Origin: an uncultured Pseudomonadota bacterium
GTDB lineage: Bacteria > Pseudomonadota > Alphaproteobacteria > RF32 > CAG-239
Direction of reading: 5' to 3'
NCBI GenBank assembly: GCA_902795745.1
Contig: CADBMG010000015.1
Span: forward strand, 1-5,074
DNA length: 5,074 nucleotides
This document shows, piece by piece, positions 1 to 4,979 of this stretch (position 1 is the stretch's first letter; every line of letters starts with the position of its first letter). A model generated the notes under the pieces. It saw nothing but the letters and a program-made list of their open reading frames with translations, was not told where the DNA came from and did no database searches. Position numbers and translations under genes: made by a program.

Positions 1-24
1 ATGGGTATTAAAGTAACGGAGTAA
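1..24 (+). CDS. rplK: Ribosomal protein L11, 3' end only
   Basis: The window opens in frame with codons reading MGIKVTE followed by TAA at 22-24. Ribosomal protein L11 commonly ends in a short MGI-type tail, and rplK normally sits directly upstream of rplA, so these seven codons are read as the C-terminus of L11. L11 is part of the GTPase-associated centre of the 50S subunit. The gap to rplA is only four bases and the rplA ribosome binding site overlaps the end of this gene, so the two are surely one operon. The body of the gene lies outside the window; the call rests on context plus the short tail. Confidence 0.75.
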   Translation: MGIKVTE

Positions 25-28
25 GTCG

Positions 29-712
29 ATGAGCGGAAAAAGATTAGTAAATGCGTATAAAAACCTTGATAAAAATCAAGTATACAGCTTGAAAGATGCA
101 ATCAGCATCGTTAAGGAAAATGCAACTGCAAAATTTGATGAGACCATCGATTTAGCAATTAACTTAGGTGTTGATCCGAAACACGCCGATCAAATGATAA
201 GAGGCGTTTGCCAATTGCCGCACGGGAACGGTAAAACAGTTCGCGTGGCTGTATTTGCCAAAGATGCTAAGGCTGATGAAGCCAAAGCTGCCGGTGCAGA
301 TATTGTTGGTGCCGAGAATTTGGTAGATTCAATTTTGGCTGGTAAAATAGACTTTGATCGTTGCATTGCCACTCCTGATATGATGGGTTTGGCCGGTCGC
401 GTGGCTCGTGTTCTTGGTCCGAAAGGATTGATGCCGAATCCGAAGCTTGGTACGGTTACCGCTGATGTGGCAACTGCTGTTAAAAATGCCAAAGCCGGTG
501 AAGTACAATATCGTGTTGAAAAGAACGGTATTATTCATGCCGGTGTGGCAAAAGCTTCGTTTTCAAATGATCAAATCTATGATAATGCTAAATTGTTCAT
601 TGAAACGATTATTAAAGCAAAACCGGCAACCGTTAAGGGTACATATTTGAAAAAGATTTCAATAAGCTCGACAATGGGTGTTGGTGTTAAAGTTGATTCT
701 ACTAATTTGTAA
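29..712 (+). CDS. rplA: 50S ribosomal protein L1
   Basis: Complete 227-residue L1, close to the usual bacterial length of about 230. L1 binds 23S rRNA at the mobile L1 stalk and helps release deacylated tRNA from the E site. In many bacteria it also represses its own rplKA mRNA. Seen here: N-terminal part of domain I (residues about 1-65, with the FDETIDLAINLGVDPKHAD stretch), domain II (about 66-155) containing the L1 signature VLGPKGLMPNPKLGTV at 128-143, and the return to domain I with VEKNGIIHAG (163-172) and the C-terminal KGTYLKKISISSTMG segment (204-217). The ATG at 29 is chosen because GGAG at 18-21 stands seven bases upstream and the protein starts MSGKR as in alphaproteobacterial homologues. 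A terminator follows 28 bases after the stop. No rplJ or rplL follows, unlike the common order. Confidence 0.98.
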   Translation: MSGKRLVNAYKNLDKNQVYSLKDAISIVKENATAKFDETIDLAINLGVDPKHADQMIRGVCQLPHGNGKTVRVAVFAKDAKADEAKAAGADIVGAENLVDSILAGKIDFDRCIATPDMMGLAGRVARVLGPKGLMPNPKLGTVTADVATAVKNAKAGEVQYRVEKNGIIHAGVAKASFSNDQIYDNAKLFIETIIKAKPATVKGTYLKKISISSTMGVGVKVDSTNL

Positions 713-740
713 TCGGTAGAAATCTATTTAGCTGATATGA

Positions 741-773
741 AAGGTGCTTGCTCATGAGGCAGGCACTTTTTTT
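741..773 (+). terminator. Intrinsic terminator of the rplKA operon
   Basis: GTGCTTGC (744-751) pairs with GCAGGCAC (759-766) with one G-U wobble around a seven-base loop. The stem can be lengthened by AAG (741-743) pairing into the T run. Seven T follow at 767-773. It stands 28 bases after the rplA stop, so rplKA appears to end here rather than read on into further ribosomal genes. Confidence 0.88.
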
Positions 774-882
774 ATTCGACGCGTTTTTCAAAATGAAAAT
801 GTATAGAGCAGTTTTTTATCGATTCGCGGTTAAAACTTATACAAAGATTTTTTTCGGTTTAAGTAATATCAGAAATATCATA

Positions 883-912
883 TTGTATTTGCATAATATT
901 TAAAAAATACAA
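883..912. repeat. 8-bp inverted repeat upstream of a promoter
   Basis: TTGTATTT (883-890) and AAATACAA (905-912) are perfect inverted copies separated by 14 AT-rich bases. The right arm ends 19 bases before the -35 element at 932. This position would suit an activator site or an UP-like element, but the setting is very AT-rich and chance is possible. Confidence 0.35.
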
Positions 913-931
913 CCTAATATTCATTTTTTAC

Positions 932-958
932 TTGACTTTCTCGGGGGGGTAGTATGAT
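932..958 (+). promoter_or_regulatory. Sigma70-like promoter with a G7 spacer
   Basis: TTGACT at 932-937 (5 of 6 to TTGACA) and TATGAT at 953-958 (5 of 6 to TATAAT), separated by 15 bases, two short of the optimum. The spacer contains seven consecutive G at 943-949. Transcription would start near 965 and run right into the gene-poor stretch that ends at the terminator at 1680-1721. Both hexamers are good; the short spacing is the weak point. Confidence 0.55.
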
Positions 959-964
959 AGAAAC

Positions 965-1721
965 AGATAGCAAATTATTATAGGATATTATGTATGACAG
1001 TATGTCGGATCGTAAATTTCCTTGATGATTTGTTTTTTTATGAATTGTCACCCGGAAAAAATTAACGATCGTATTACCTGACCGGGCAGGTGTTTCAGTG
1101 CTTCAATCCTCTATCAAATCATAAGTATTTGGTTGTTGAGCACAAGGCAAATTGATTTTCTTAATGGAAAAGCAAAGCCTCGCCCTTAAAAAAATTATGG
1201 TAAGGTGTATGCAACGGAGAAAAGGGCTCTTGGTTGTGTACGAATTCAATGGAGGGGCATTGAATAGTCAATCGGTGTTGAGAAAGCTGATTGCCATTGC
1301 AAAAAAATCCTTAAAGGGAGATTTAAGCAATGTAATGCTGCCGTTTCCTCGCGGCTGGTCATGCTTTTAGGCATAAAGACAATGCATTTCTCTGCTTTTG
1401 GTGATGCGCGTATTTTTATGCGTAGGTGACCCGAAAGACACCGTCATTGAACGGGAGTTGGAGATGAGGACCAACTATGTCGAAACGCTTTTCTGCTTTC
1501 GGCAAGTCGAGTTTTTTAGGAGCTCGGCACATGCGCTCGAGAGAGCGTTCTCCACACTGAAATTTCGAAGAGAGTAGGAATTAAAGTGAAATTTGCAGAC
1601 CGGGGACTGCGCGCGGGATCTGAGATTCCACTTTTTCTGTTGCTACACAGGAAAAGCCGTAGGGGATGGGTTTACCGCTGGGGAAGACTAAATGCTGATG
1701 CATTTTCTTCCCCGTTTTTTT
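965..1721 (+). ncRNA. Candidate long structured non-coding RNA
   Basis: This stretch has a plausible promoter on its left and a very strong terminator on its right, but no convincing protein gene in any frame. Rightward hairpins seen by eye include: 1075-1080 with 1087-1092; 1098-1102 with 1139-1143, extended through bulges; 1269-1275 with 1287-1293; 1305-1309 with 1320-1324; 1407-1412 with 1417-1422; 1456-1461 with 1471-1476; 1481-1485 with 1497-1501; 1533-1538 with 1543-1548, capped by a GAGA (GNRA) tetraloop; 1615-1620 with 1624-1629; and 1631-1640 with 1647-1656 (ten pairs, one wobble). Density is greatest from 1400 to 1720. I could not match it to tmRNA, RNase P RNA, 6S RNA or SRP RNA by recognisable motifs. 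The alternative is a decayed or frameshifted gene: open stretches of 57-72 codons exist (1152-1370, 1404-1577) but resemble no family I know. Short stems are common by chance, so this is a hypothesis. Confidence 0.3.
1680..1721 (+). terminator. Strong rightward intrinsic terminator
   Basis: GGGGAAGA (1680-1687) pairs perfectly with TCTTCCCC (1706-1713). Past a two-base bulge (1688-1689), AAATGC (1690-1695) pairs with GCATTT (1700-1705) around a TGAT loop. A G and seven T (1715-1721) follow. Its orientation shows that some rightward transcript ends here, yet no recognised rightward gene lies between rplA's own terminator and this point. This is the main support for a transcript in 965-1721. 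Confidence 0.88.
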
Positions 1722-1742
1722 ATTTAAATATCCGTTGCTGCC

Positions 1743-1780
1743 AAACAAAAAGCCCCCAACAAATTCATTGTCGAGGGCAA
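1743..1780 (-). terminator. Leftward terminator, direct-repeat copy A
   Basis: Read on the minus strand, GCCCTCGACAA (1778-1768) pairs with TTGTTGGGGGC (1762-1752) around a five-base loop, 11 pairs with two G-U wobbles, followed by TTTTTG (1751-1746). It starts just after the stop of the leftward barrel gene (stop codon 1784-1786) and should end its mRNA. On the plus strand the same two positions are C-A mismatches, so the minus strand is the functional reading. A near-identical copy lies at 2793-2829, in the same orientation, differing by one base and one indel. Confidence 0.82.
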
Positions 1781-1783
1781 TAA

Positions 1784-2689
1784 TTAGAAGGTGTAACAAA
1801 AGGTCAGTCCGAAAGACCAACTTTCCTGGTGCCAATCACAGATGATGCCGTCATCTGCAAGGGCAGCAGTATTGTCGGGATTTTTAGAATATACGTAACG
1901 TGCAAATATACGCACGTCCGTATTTTTCATTTGAGCCTGGAGTAAGTTACTCCTTACCCAGAACTGAAAACCATACTTCAAACACCATTTGGTGTAGGGA
2001 ATTTCAACGTCTTCAGGCTCATTACCTTCATCAGTTTCCTGAGTGTAGGTGTACTGGCCAGCGGATTTGCCGCTTCCTAACAGCAAGTCAACACCTATAC
2101 CCATTGCATGACCGTTTCCGGCCTCGAAGCCTATTTTGAATAAAAAATCGCACGTAGTTCCGTACGTTTTATTTTCATCAAAACAGGCCATGAATCCTGT
2201 TGAATAGCCCATTCCTAAACGATTCAGGACTAAACTGTCACCGCGGATTTGTCCCCACACGCAAGTGAGGCTATACGCGGTGTTCAGACCCCAACCAGAT
2301 TTATCTGTGTTTTGGGCATCATCTACGTCATCATTGTTTTTATAATTTTTCTTTACTTCTTCACCATTTTCATCCGACATGTCGGTCGAATTGATGATAG
2401 AAATTTCGAGGCGTTGTTCTATCAAATGCCTCCTTGAAAAACGCTTTTTTCCCGTTATAGGGACAATGTTGACTCTGTGATTTTCATTTTGTGCAGCTGC
2501 TGCGTATTTTTGGAACATCTGTTCTAACTGCACCATACTTACGGATCCATTGGTGGATTTTGTAACTTCACCAACTTCAGCTTCCCCGGCAGGGGCTTCA
2601 TTAATACTGTCGTTGATTTCCTCATTTGTTTGCGCCAACATCCCGTTAACACAAACGACCATCATAATGGTCATAATAATCTTTCGCAT
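1784..2689 (-). CDS. Secreted, putative outer-membrane beta-barrel protein
   Basis: 301 residues of unknown specific function. Residues 1-19 form a signal peptide: MRK, then a hydrophobic stretch rich in I, M and V, with likely cleavage after MLA before Gln20. Residues 20-50 are acidic and low in complexity, 51-69 may be a short helix, and 105-130 is a polar, charged, probably disordered segment. From about 132 onward, alternating aromatic and glycine-rich stretches look like beta strands (for example 132-146, 158-170, 176-190, 194-206, 233-250, 256-268). The chain ends WSFGLTFCYTF, with a terminal Phe as expected for a Bam-assembled barrel. The style, with Gln after the cleavage site, is more like Bacteroidetes proteins than typical Alphaproteobacteria; this is an impression, not a search result. 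The mature chain keeps six Cys (143, 169, 180, 236, 284, 298), unusual for a barrel. The ATG at 2689 is chosen because it supplies the basic n-region; no good Shine-Dalgarno is seen. It has its own promoter and terminator and is monocistronic. Confidence 0.85.
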   Translation of the reverse strand: MRKIIMTIMMVVCVNGMLAQTNEEINDSINEAPAGEAEVGEVTKSTNGSVSMVQLEQMFQKYAAAAQNENHRVNIVPITGKKRFSRRHLIEQRLEISIINSTDMSDENGEEVKKNYKNNDDVDDAQNTDKSGWGLNTAYSLTCVWGQIRGDSLVLNRLGMGYSTGFMACFDENKTYGTTCDFLFKIGFEAGNGHAMGIGVDLLLGSGKSAGQYTYTQETDEGNEPEDVEIPYTKWCLKYGFQFWVRSNLLQAQMKNTDVRIFARYVYSKNPDNTAALADDGIICDWHQESWSFGLTFCYTF

Positions 2690-2715
2690 AATACAATAAT
2701 TTAGACTGTTCCTTT

Positions 2716-2743
2716 ATTATAGACAAAATTTAATAAATTTCAA
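2716..2743 (-). promoter_or_regulatory. Sigma70-like promoter of the barrel gene
   Basis: On the minus strand, TTGAAA (2743-2738) and a perfect TATAAT (2721-2716) are separated by 16 bases. The start point would be near 2709, giving a leader of about 20 bases before the ATG at 2689. A Bacteroidetes-type -7 element (TAnnTTTG) is not cleanly present, so the promoter fits the host-like sigma70 pattern. Confidence 0.68.
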
Positions 2744-2792
2744 GGTGTTTTTTACATAATAAGAAAAAATATTTTGCTTCAAATAATCAGTA

Positions 2793-2829
2793 AAACAAAA
2801 GCCCCCGACAAATTCATTGTCGAGGGCAA
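2793..2829 (-). terminator. Leftward terminator, direct-repeat copy B
   Basis: Minus strand: 2827-2817 pairs with 2811-2801, 11 pairs with one G-U wobble, five-base loop, then TTTTG. It matches the 1743-1780 copy in sequence and orientation, differing by one base (G at 2807 against A at 1758) and one A in the T-tract side. It lies just upstream of the barrel gene's promoter, so it would stop leftward transcription arriving from the tRNA side. No clear gene precedes it. Confidence 0.72.
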
Positions 2830-2830
2830 C

Positions 2831-2872
2831 AAAAACAGCATCAATCGGAGCAGAGATTGAGGAGGAATGCTG
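2831..2872 (-). terminator. Terminator-like hairpin in tandem with copy B
   Basis: CAGCAT and CAATC (2836-2846) pair with GATTG (2855-2859) and ATGCTG (2867-2872), with an asymmetric seven-base bulge at 2860-2866. On the minus strand the hairpin is followed by TTTTT (2835-2831). Together with copy B this makes two leftward terminator-like structures in a row. The bulge makes it weaker than its neighbour. Confidence 0.4.
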
Positions 2873-3138
2873 CTTTTGAGGTGTCAGTTGGCAAAAAAGA
2901 CAACCTCGCGGATTTGCATCTTGCATGACCTATTTTCGCTCGTCACTACTCATTGGTATTTTGCCCAAGCATATACGCACAGTCAGATACCTTTCTTCCG
3001 CATTTTTTAACACGAAACGGACTGGTGAACCTTTTGGCTGATATTGTATGCGGGGTCAAAACCTCAATGCAAACATATATAATTAAAATAATATGCTAAT
3101 AATCATAAGTTGCTTGATATGTAGTTGAAAAATTAACC
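2873..3138. other. Spacer without a firm gene
   Basis: No recognisable protein or RNA gene. On the minus strand three overlapping short open stretches occur. One is a 37-codon frame from TTG at 3059 to TAG at 2946, rich in K, R and F. A second lies in another frame over about 2860-2945. A third enters the terminator region and shows up as a 69-codon frame at 2717-2926. None has a good ribosome binding site. The rightmost 80 bases (3060-3138) are strongly AT-rich. It could be a remnant of a longer gene or repeat, or the body of a short leftward RNA starting near 3110. Confidence 0.4.
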
Positions 3139-3166
3139 ATTGTCAAGTCAAAAAAATGTTGACAAT
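3139..3166. repeat. 8-bp inverted repeat over the tRNA promoter
   Basis: ATTGTCAA (3139-3146) and TTGACAAT (3159-3166) are perfect inverted copies 12 bases apart. The right arm contains the -35 element TTGACA of the tRNA promoter. The left arm gives an equal TTGACA on the minus strand. It can be read as an operator with two half-sites or as two divergent -35 elements. Confidence 0.45.
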
Positions 3167-3187
3167 AGCCATTTTTTGTGGCATTTA
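3159..3187 (+). promoter_or_regulatory. Promoter of tRNA-Arg
   Basis: A perfect TTGACA at 3159-3164 is followed after 17 bases by the weak -10 CATTTA at 3182-3187. Transcription would start near 3194, a few bases before the tRNA at 3201, a usual leader length for a tRNA gene. Confidence 0.5.
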
Positions 3188-3200
3188 ACATATTGCTTAT

Positions 3201-3277
3201 GCGCTCCTAGCTCAGCAGGATAGAGCAACAGCCTTCTAAGCTGTGGGTCGGGCGTTCGAATCGCCCGGAGCGCGCCA
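3201..3277 (+). tRNA. tRNA-Arg (anticodon UCU)
   Basis: Complete cloverleaf. Acceptor stem 3201-3207 (GCGCTCC) pairs with 3267-3273 (GGAGCGC). The D arm ends in GAGC at 3223-3226. Anticodon stem 3228-3232 pairs with 3240-3244 around loop 3233-3239, with anticodon TCT at 3235-3237. T stem 3250-3254 pairs with 3262-3266 around TTCGAAT. G is the discriminator at 3274, and CCA is encoded at 3275-3277. It decodes AGA and AGG. It has its own promoter and a terminator 12 bases downstream, so it is a single-gene unit. Confidence 0.98.
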
Positions 3278-3288
3278 ATTCCTTTCCG

Positions 3289-3308
3289 ACGCCGCAAGGC
3301 GTTTTTTT
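3289..3308 (+). terminator. Terminator of the tRNA-Arg unit
   Basis: ACGCC (3289-3293) pairs with GGCGT (3298-3302) around a GCAA (GNRA) tetraloop, followed by an unbroken T run to 3308. Short but compact, and placed right after the tRNA 3' end. It separates the tRNA from hydE. Confidence 0.75.
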
Positions 3309-3343
3309 GTTGCAAAAAAAATAACGTATGATAATTTTTGCCT

Positions 3344-4354
3344 ATGATGAATAAAAATGAAATAGTCCGACTTTTGAGCGATGAGGAAAATGAGACTGCC
3401 TTATTGCAAGCAGCCGATAAAGTTCGTAAAGATAATGTTGGCGATGAGGTGCATTTGCGCGGCTTAATAGAGTTTTCGAATATTTGCCGCAACAATTGCC
3501 TTTATTGTGGTTTGCGCCGCGATAATAAGCAATTATCTCGTTACCATATGAACGAAGAAGAGCTGTTGCAAACAGCAAAGTCAGCGGTTGATATGGGATT
3601 TAAAACTCTGGTTTTGCAATCAGGTGAAGATATGTATTATACCCGCGAGCGGATGAGTCGGATTATTGAACAAATAAAAAAATTGAAGGTGGCTCTGACG
3701 CTGAGCATCGGCGAGCGGGAGTATGCTGATTATAAGGCTTTTCGTGAAGCCGGAGCTGACCGATATTTGATGCGTATTGAGACTACCGATAAAGATTTGT
3801 ATCATCGGCTTGACCCTGGTATGAGCTGGCAACGTAGGCATGAATGTCTGATGATGATAAAAGAGCTCGGTTACGAACTGGGTTCGGGAATTATGGTGGG
3901 TTTGCCTGAGCAAAGTATTGAGTCAATAGCTGATGATTTGCTTTATTTGCAGAAAATCGGTGTAGATATGGCAGGTATCGGACCATTTATTGCTCATCCG
4001 CAAACACCTCTTAAAAATAATGCTTCTAACAATTTGCATTTGTCCTTACGCACAATGGCGGTTATGCGGTTATTGCTGCCGGATATTAATATTCCGGCTA
4101 CAACGGCAATGGAAAGCCTGCATCCGCAAGGGCGGATTATGGCTCTGAAGGGCGGGGCTAATGTAGTGATGCCGAACGTAACCGAAGGTGAATATCGCAA
4201 ACTTTACGAATTGTATCCAGGAAAGGCTTGTGTTGATGATACTCCGCTTCATTGTCGCACTTGTATTGGTGCGAAAATAGCGGCTATCGGACGCAGTATC
4301 GGCAGTGGCTATGGAGGGCATAATAATCGCCAACCGCAATTGGTTAATCCATAA
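3344..4354 (+). CDS. hydE: [FeFe]-hydrogenase maturase HydE, radical SAM
   Basis: 336 residues, near the roughly 350 usual for HydE. HydE is a radical SAM enzyme that, with HydG and HydF, builds the [2Fe] part of the [FeFe]-hydrogenase H-cluster in the cytoplasm and is tied to synthesis of the dithiomethylamine bridge. Seen: the radical SAM Cys48-x3-Cys52-x2-Cys55 (CRNNCLYC) just after IEFSN; LVLQSGEDMYYT; GADRYLMRIET; MVGLPEQS; GIGPFIAHPQTPL; LLPDINIPATTAM; and GANVVMPN. All fit the HydE TIM barrel as I recall it from Thermotoga maritima. Cys296-x7-Cys304-x2-Cys307 near the C-terminus matches the spacing of the optional second cluster of that enzyme. PylB is the nearest alternative family, but the motif set favours HydE. 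ATG 3344 (or 3347) is preferred to the upstream TTG at 3338. No Shine-Dalgarno is visible and TATGAT at 3327-3332 could be a -10, so the mRNA may be nearly leaderless. No other hydrogenase genes are in the window. Confidence 0.95.
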   Translation: MMNKNEIVRLLSDEENETALLQAADKVRKDNVGDEVHLRGLIEFSNICRNNCLYCGLRRDNKQLSRYHMNEEELLQTAKSAVDMGFKTLVLQSGEDMYYTRERMSRIIEQIKKLKVALTLSIGEREYADYKAFREAGADRYLMRIETTDKDLYHRLDPGMSWQRRHECLMMIKELGYELGSGIMVGLPEQSIESIADDLLYLQKIGVDMAGIGPFIAHPQTPLKNNASNNLHLSLRTMAVMRLLLPDINIPATTAMESLHPQGRIMALKGGANVVMPNVTEGEYRKLYELYPGKACVDDTPLHCRTCIGAKIAAIGRSIGSGYGGHNNRQPQLVNP

Positions 4355-4356
4355 TA

Positions 4357-4394
4357 AAAAATCCTCGCGGCGTTTGAGCGGCGGGGATTTTTTT
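4357..4394. terminator. Bidirectional terminator between hydE and membrane gene
   Basis: AAAAATCCTCGC (4357-4368) pairs with GCGGGGATTTTT (4381-4392) with one G-U wobble. After one mismatch, two more pairs close around a six-base loop. Seven T (4388-4394) end it rightward, and six A at 4356-4361 serve as the T tract leftward. It lies between the hydE stop at 4354 and the leftward gene's stop at 4400, serving both. Confidence 0.85.
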
Positions 4395-4399
4395 AATCA

Positions 4400-4759
4400 T
4401 TACTTTTTGGGTTTGCGTTGCATCATCGACACCACCAATAAGAGGAACATAAAGGCAATTGCTGATACGTATAAACTACGGTTGTCAGGAGCAAATCCGT
4501 AGCAAATTGCAAACATACCAAGCATCCACACAAACACAAAAACAAAAAATGACATTGTCTTGTTGTGGTAGATACGGCGTAATTCAGCCTTTTCCTGCAA
4601 ATGTTGCTTGCTATCCGCTGTTGTGTCACGCATAAAAATTTGAGGATACTTTTTACTGAAACGCCAAATTTGATACGTCAGCACAATCAACACTACCAAA
4701 ATGATGCTCGACCAAATCTGCATATAAGGTACGACATCTTTGAACAATATTTCTTTCAT
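4400..4759 (-). CDS. Small three-helix inner-membrane protein, unknown function
   Basis: 119 residues, not recognised as a known family. Three hydrophobic helices are clear: about 14-32 (IWSSIILVVLIVLTYQIW), 69-90 (MSFFVFVFVWMLGMFAICYG) and 95-113 (SLYVSAIAFMFLLLVVSMM). The polar stretch at 33-67 is rich in Lys and Arg (RFSKKYP near its start, ELRRIYHNK near its end) and the tail is QRKPKK, so by the positive-inside rule both are cytoplasmic and the N-terminus is outside. Only four residues link helices 2 and 3, a hairpin. There are no catalytic motifs. The size and shape could suit a small membrane accessory subunit, but nothing in the neighbourhood assigns a role. It converges with hydE across a shared terminator. 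The ATG at 4759 is the first in frame and gives a sensible short N-terminus; no Shine-Dalgarno is visible upstream. Confidence 0.82.
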   Translation of the reverse strand: MKEILFKDVVPYMQIWSSIILVVLIVLTYQIWRFSKKYPQIFMRDTTADSKQHLQEKAELRRIYHNKTMSFFVFVFVWMLGMFAICYGFAPDNRSLYVSAIAFMFLLLVVSMMQRKPKK

Positions 4760-4771
4760 ACTAATAAATTA

Positions 4772-4821
4772 ATTATAATTTTTACTGGATGAATGGTAGA
4801 TTAAAAAAATATTGGAGTCAA
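4772..4821 (-). promoter_or_regulatory. Promoter region of the membrane-protein gene
   Basis: Two minus-strand candidates. First, TTGACT (4821-4816) and TACCAT (4798-4793) with a 17-base spacer, which would give a leader of about 27 bases. Second, a perfect TATAAT (4777-4772) without a good -35, only 12 bases from the ATG, which would make a nearly leaderless mRNA. The first has better overall geometry. Confidence 0.45.
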
Positions 4822-4979
4822 GAGTATTTTAGATAGGTTACAAAGGTAATCGCTTGAGGTTATTGGAATATCTCTAAGCTCACTTGTATTTGTGATTTGT
4901 TATCGTTTATTTTGGCTGTATGTTTTTTGGCATGTCGGATTAATGAATTTGCGGAGTAAATATTTATATCGCATTATTA

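Noticed and set aside
190..650. Leftward and alternative rightward frames inside rplA
   Set aside because: Shadows of a complete, well-conserved ribosomal protein gene.
960..1721. tmRNA, 6S RNA, RNase P RNA, SRP RNA or a group II intron
   Set aside because: I looked for their conserved cores (tRNA-like ends, RNase P core, domain V helix and others) and found none convincing; a weak AGC...GCT hairpin near 1655-1679 is too imperfect for domain V.
1581..1835. Leftward 84-codon frame overlapping the barrel gene's 3' end
   Set aside because: It runs across a strong rightward terminator, the leftward terminator and the end of the barrel gene in another frame; its ALDNEFVGGF stretch is simply the terminator hairpin translated.
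2717..2926. Leftward 69-codon frame sharing ALDNEFVGGF with the previous one
   Set aside because: The shared peptide is the repeated terminator read in frame, and the frame continues through the barrel gene's promoter. Not a gene family.
2867..3010. Rightward 47-codon frame starting right after AGGAGG
   Set aside because: The perfect AGGAGG is only one base from the ATG, too close to work as a ribosome binding site, and both lie inside a hairpin; the peptide has no recognisable features.
3250..3277. tRNA 3' end as an integration site for a mobile element
   Set aside because: No second copy of the tRNA 3' end and no integrase gene is visible in the window.
3148..4339. Leftward frames opposite tRNA-Arg and hydE
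   Set aside because: Antisense shadows; hydE has all family motifs and the tRNA a full cloverleaf.
4822..4979. Possible 24-codon leftward frame (starting MRYKYLLRKF) near 4900-4970
   Set aside because: No ribosome binding site and AT-rich composition; nothing beyond chance supports it.
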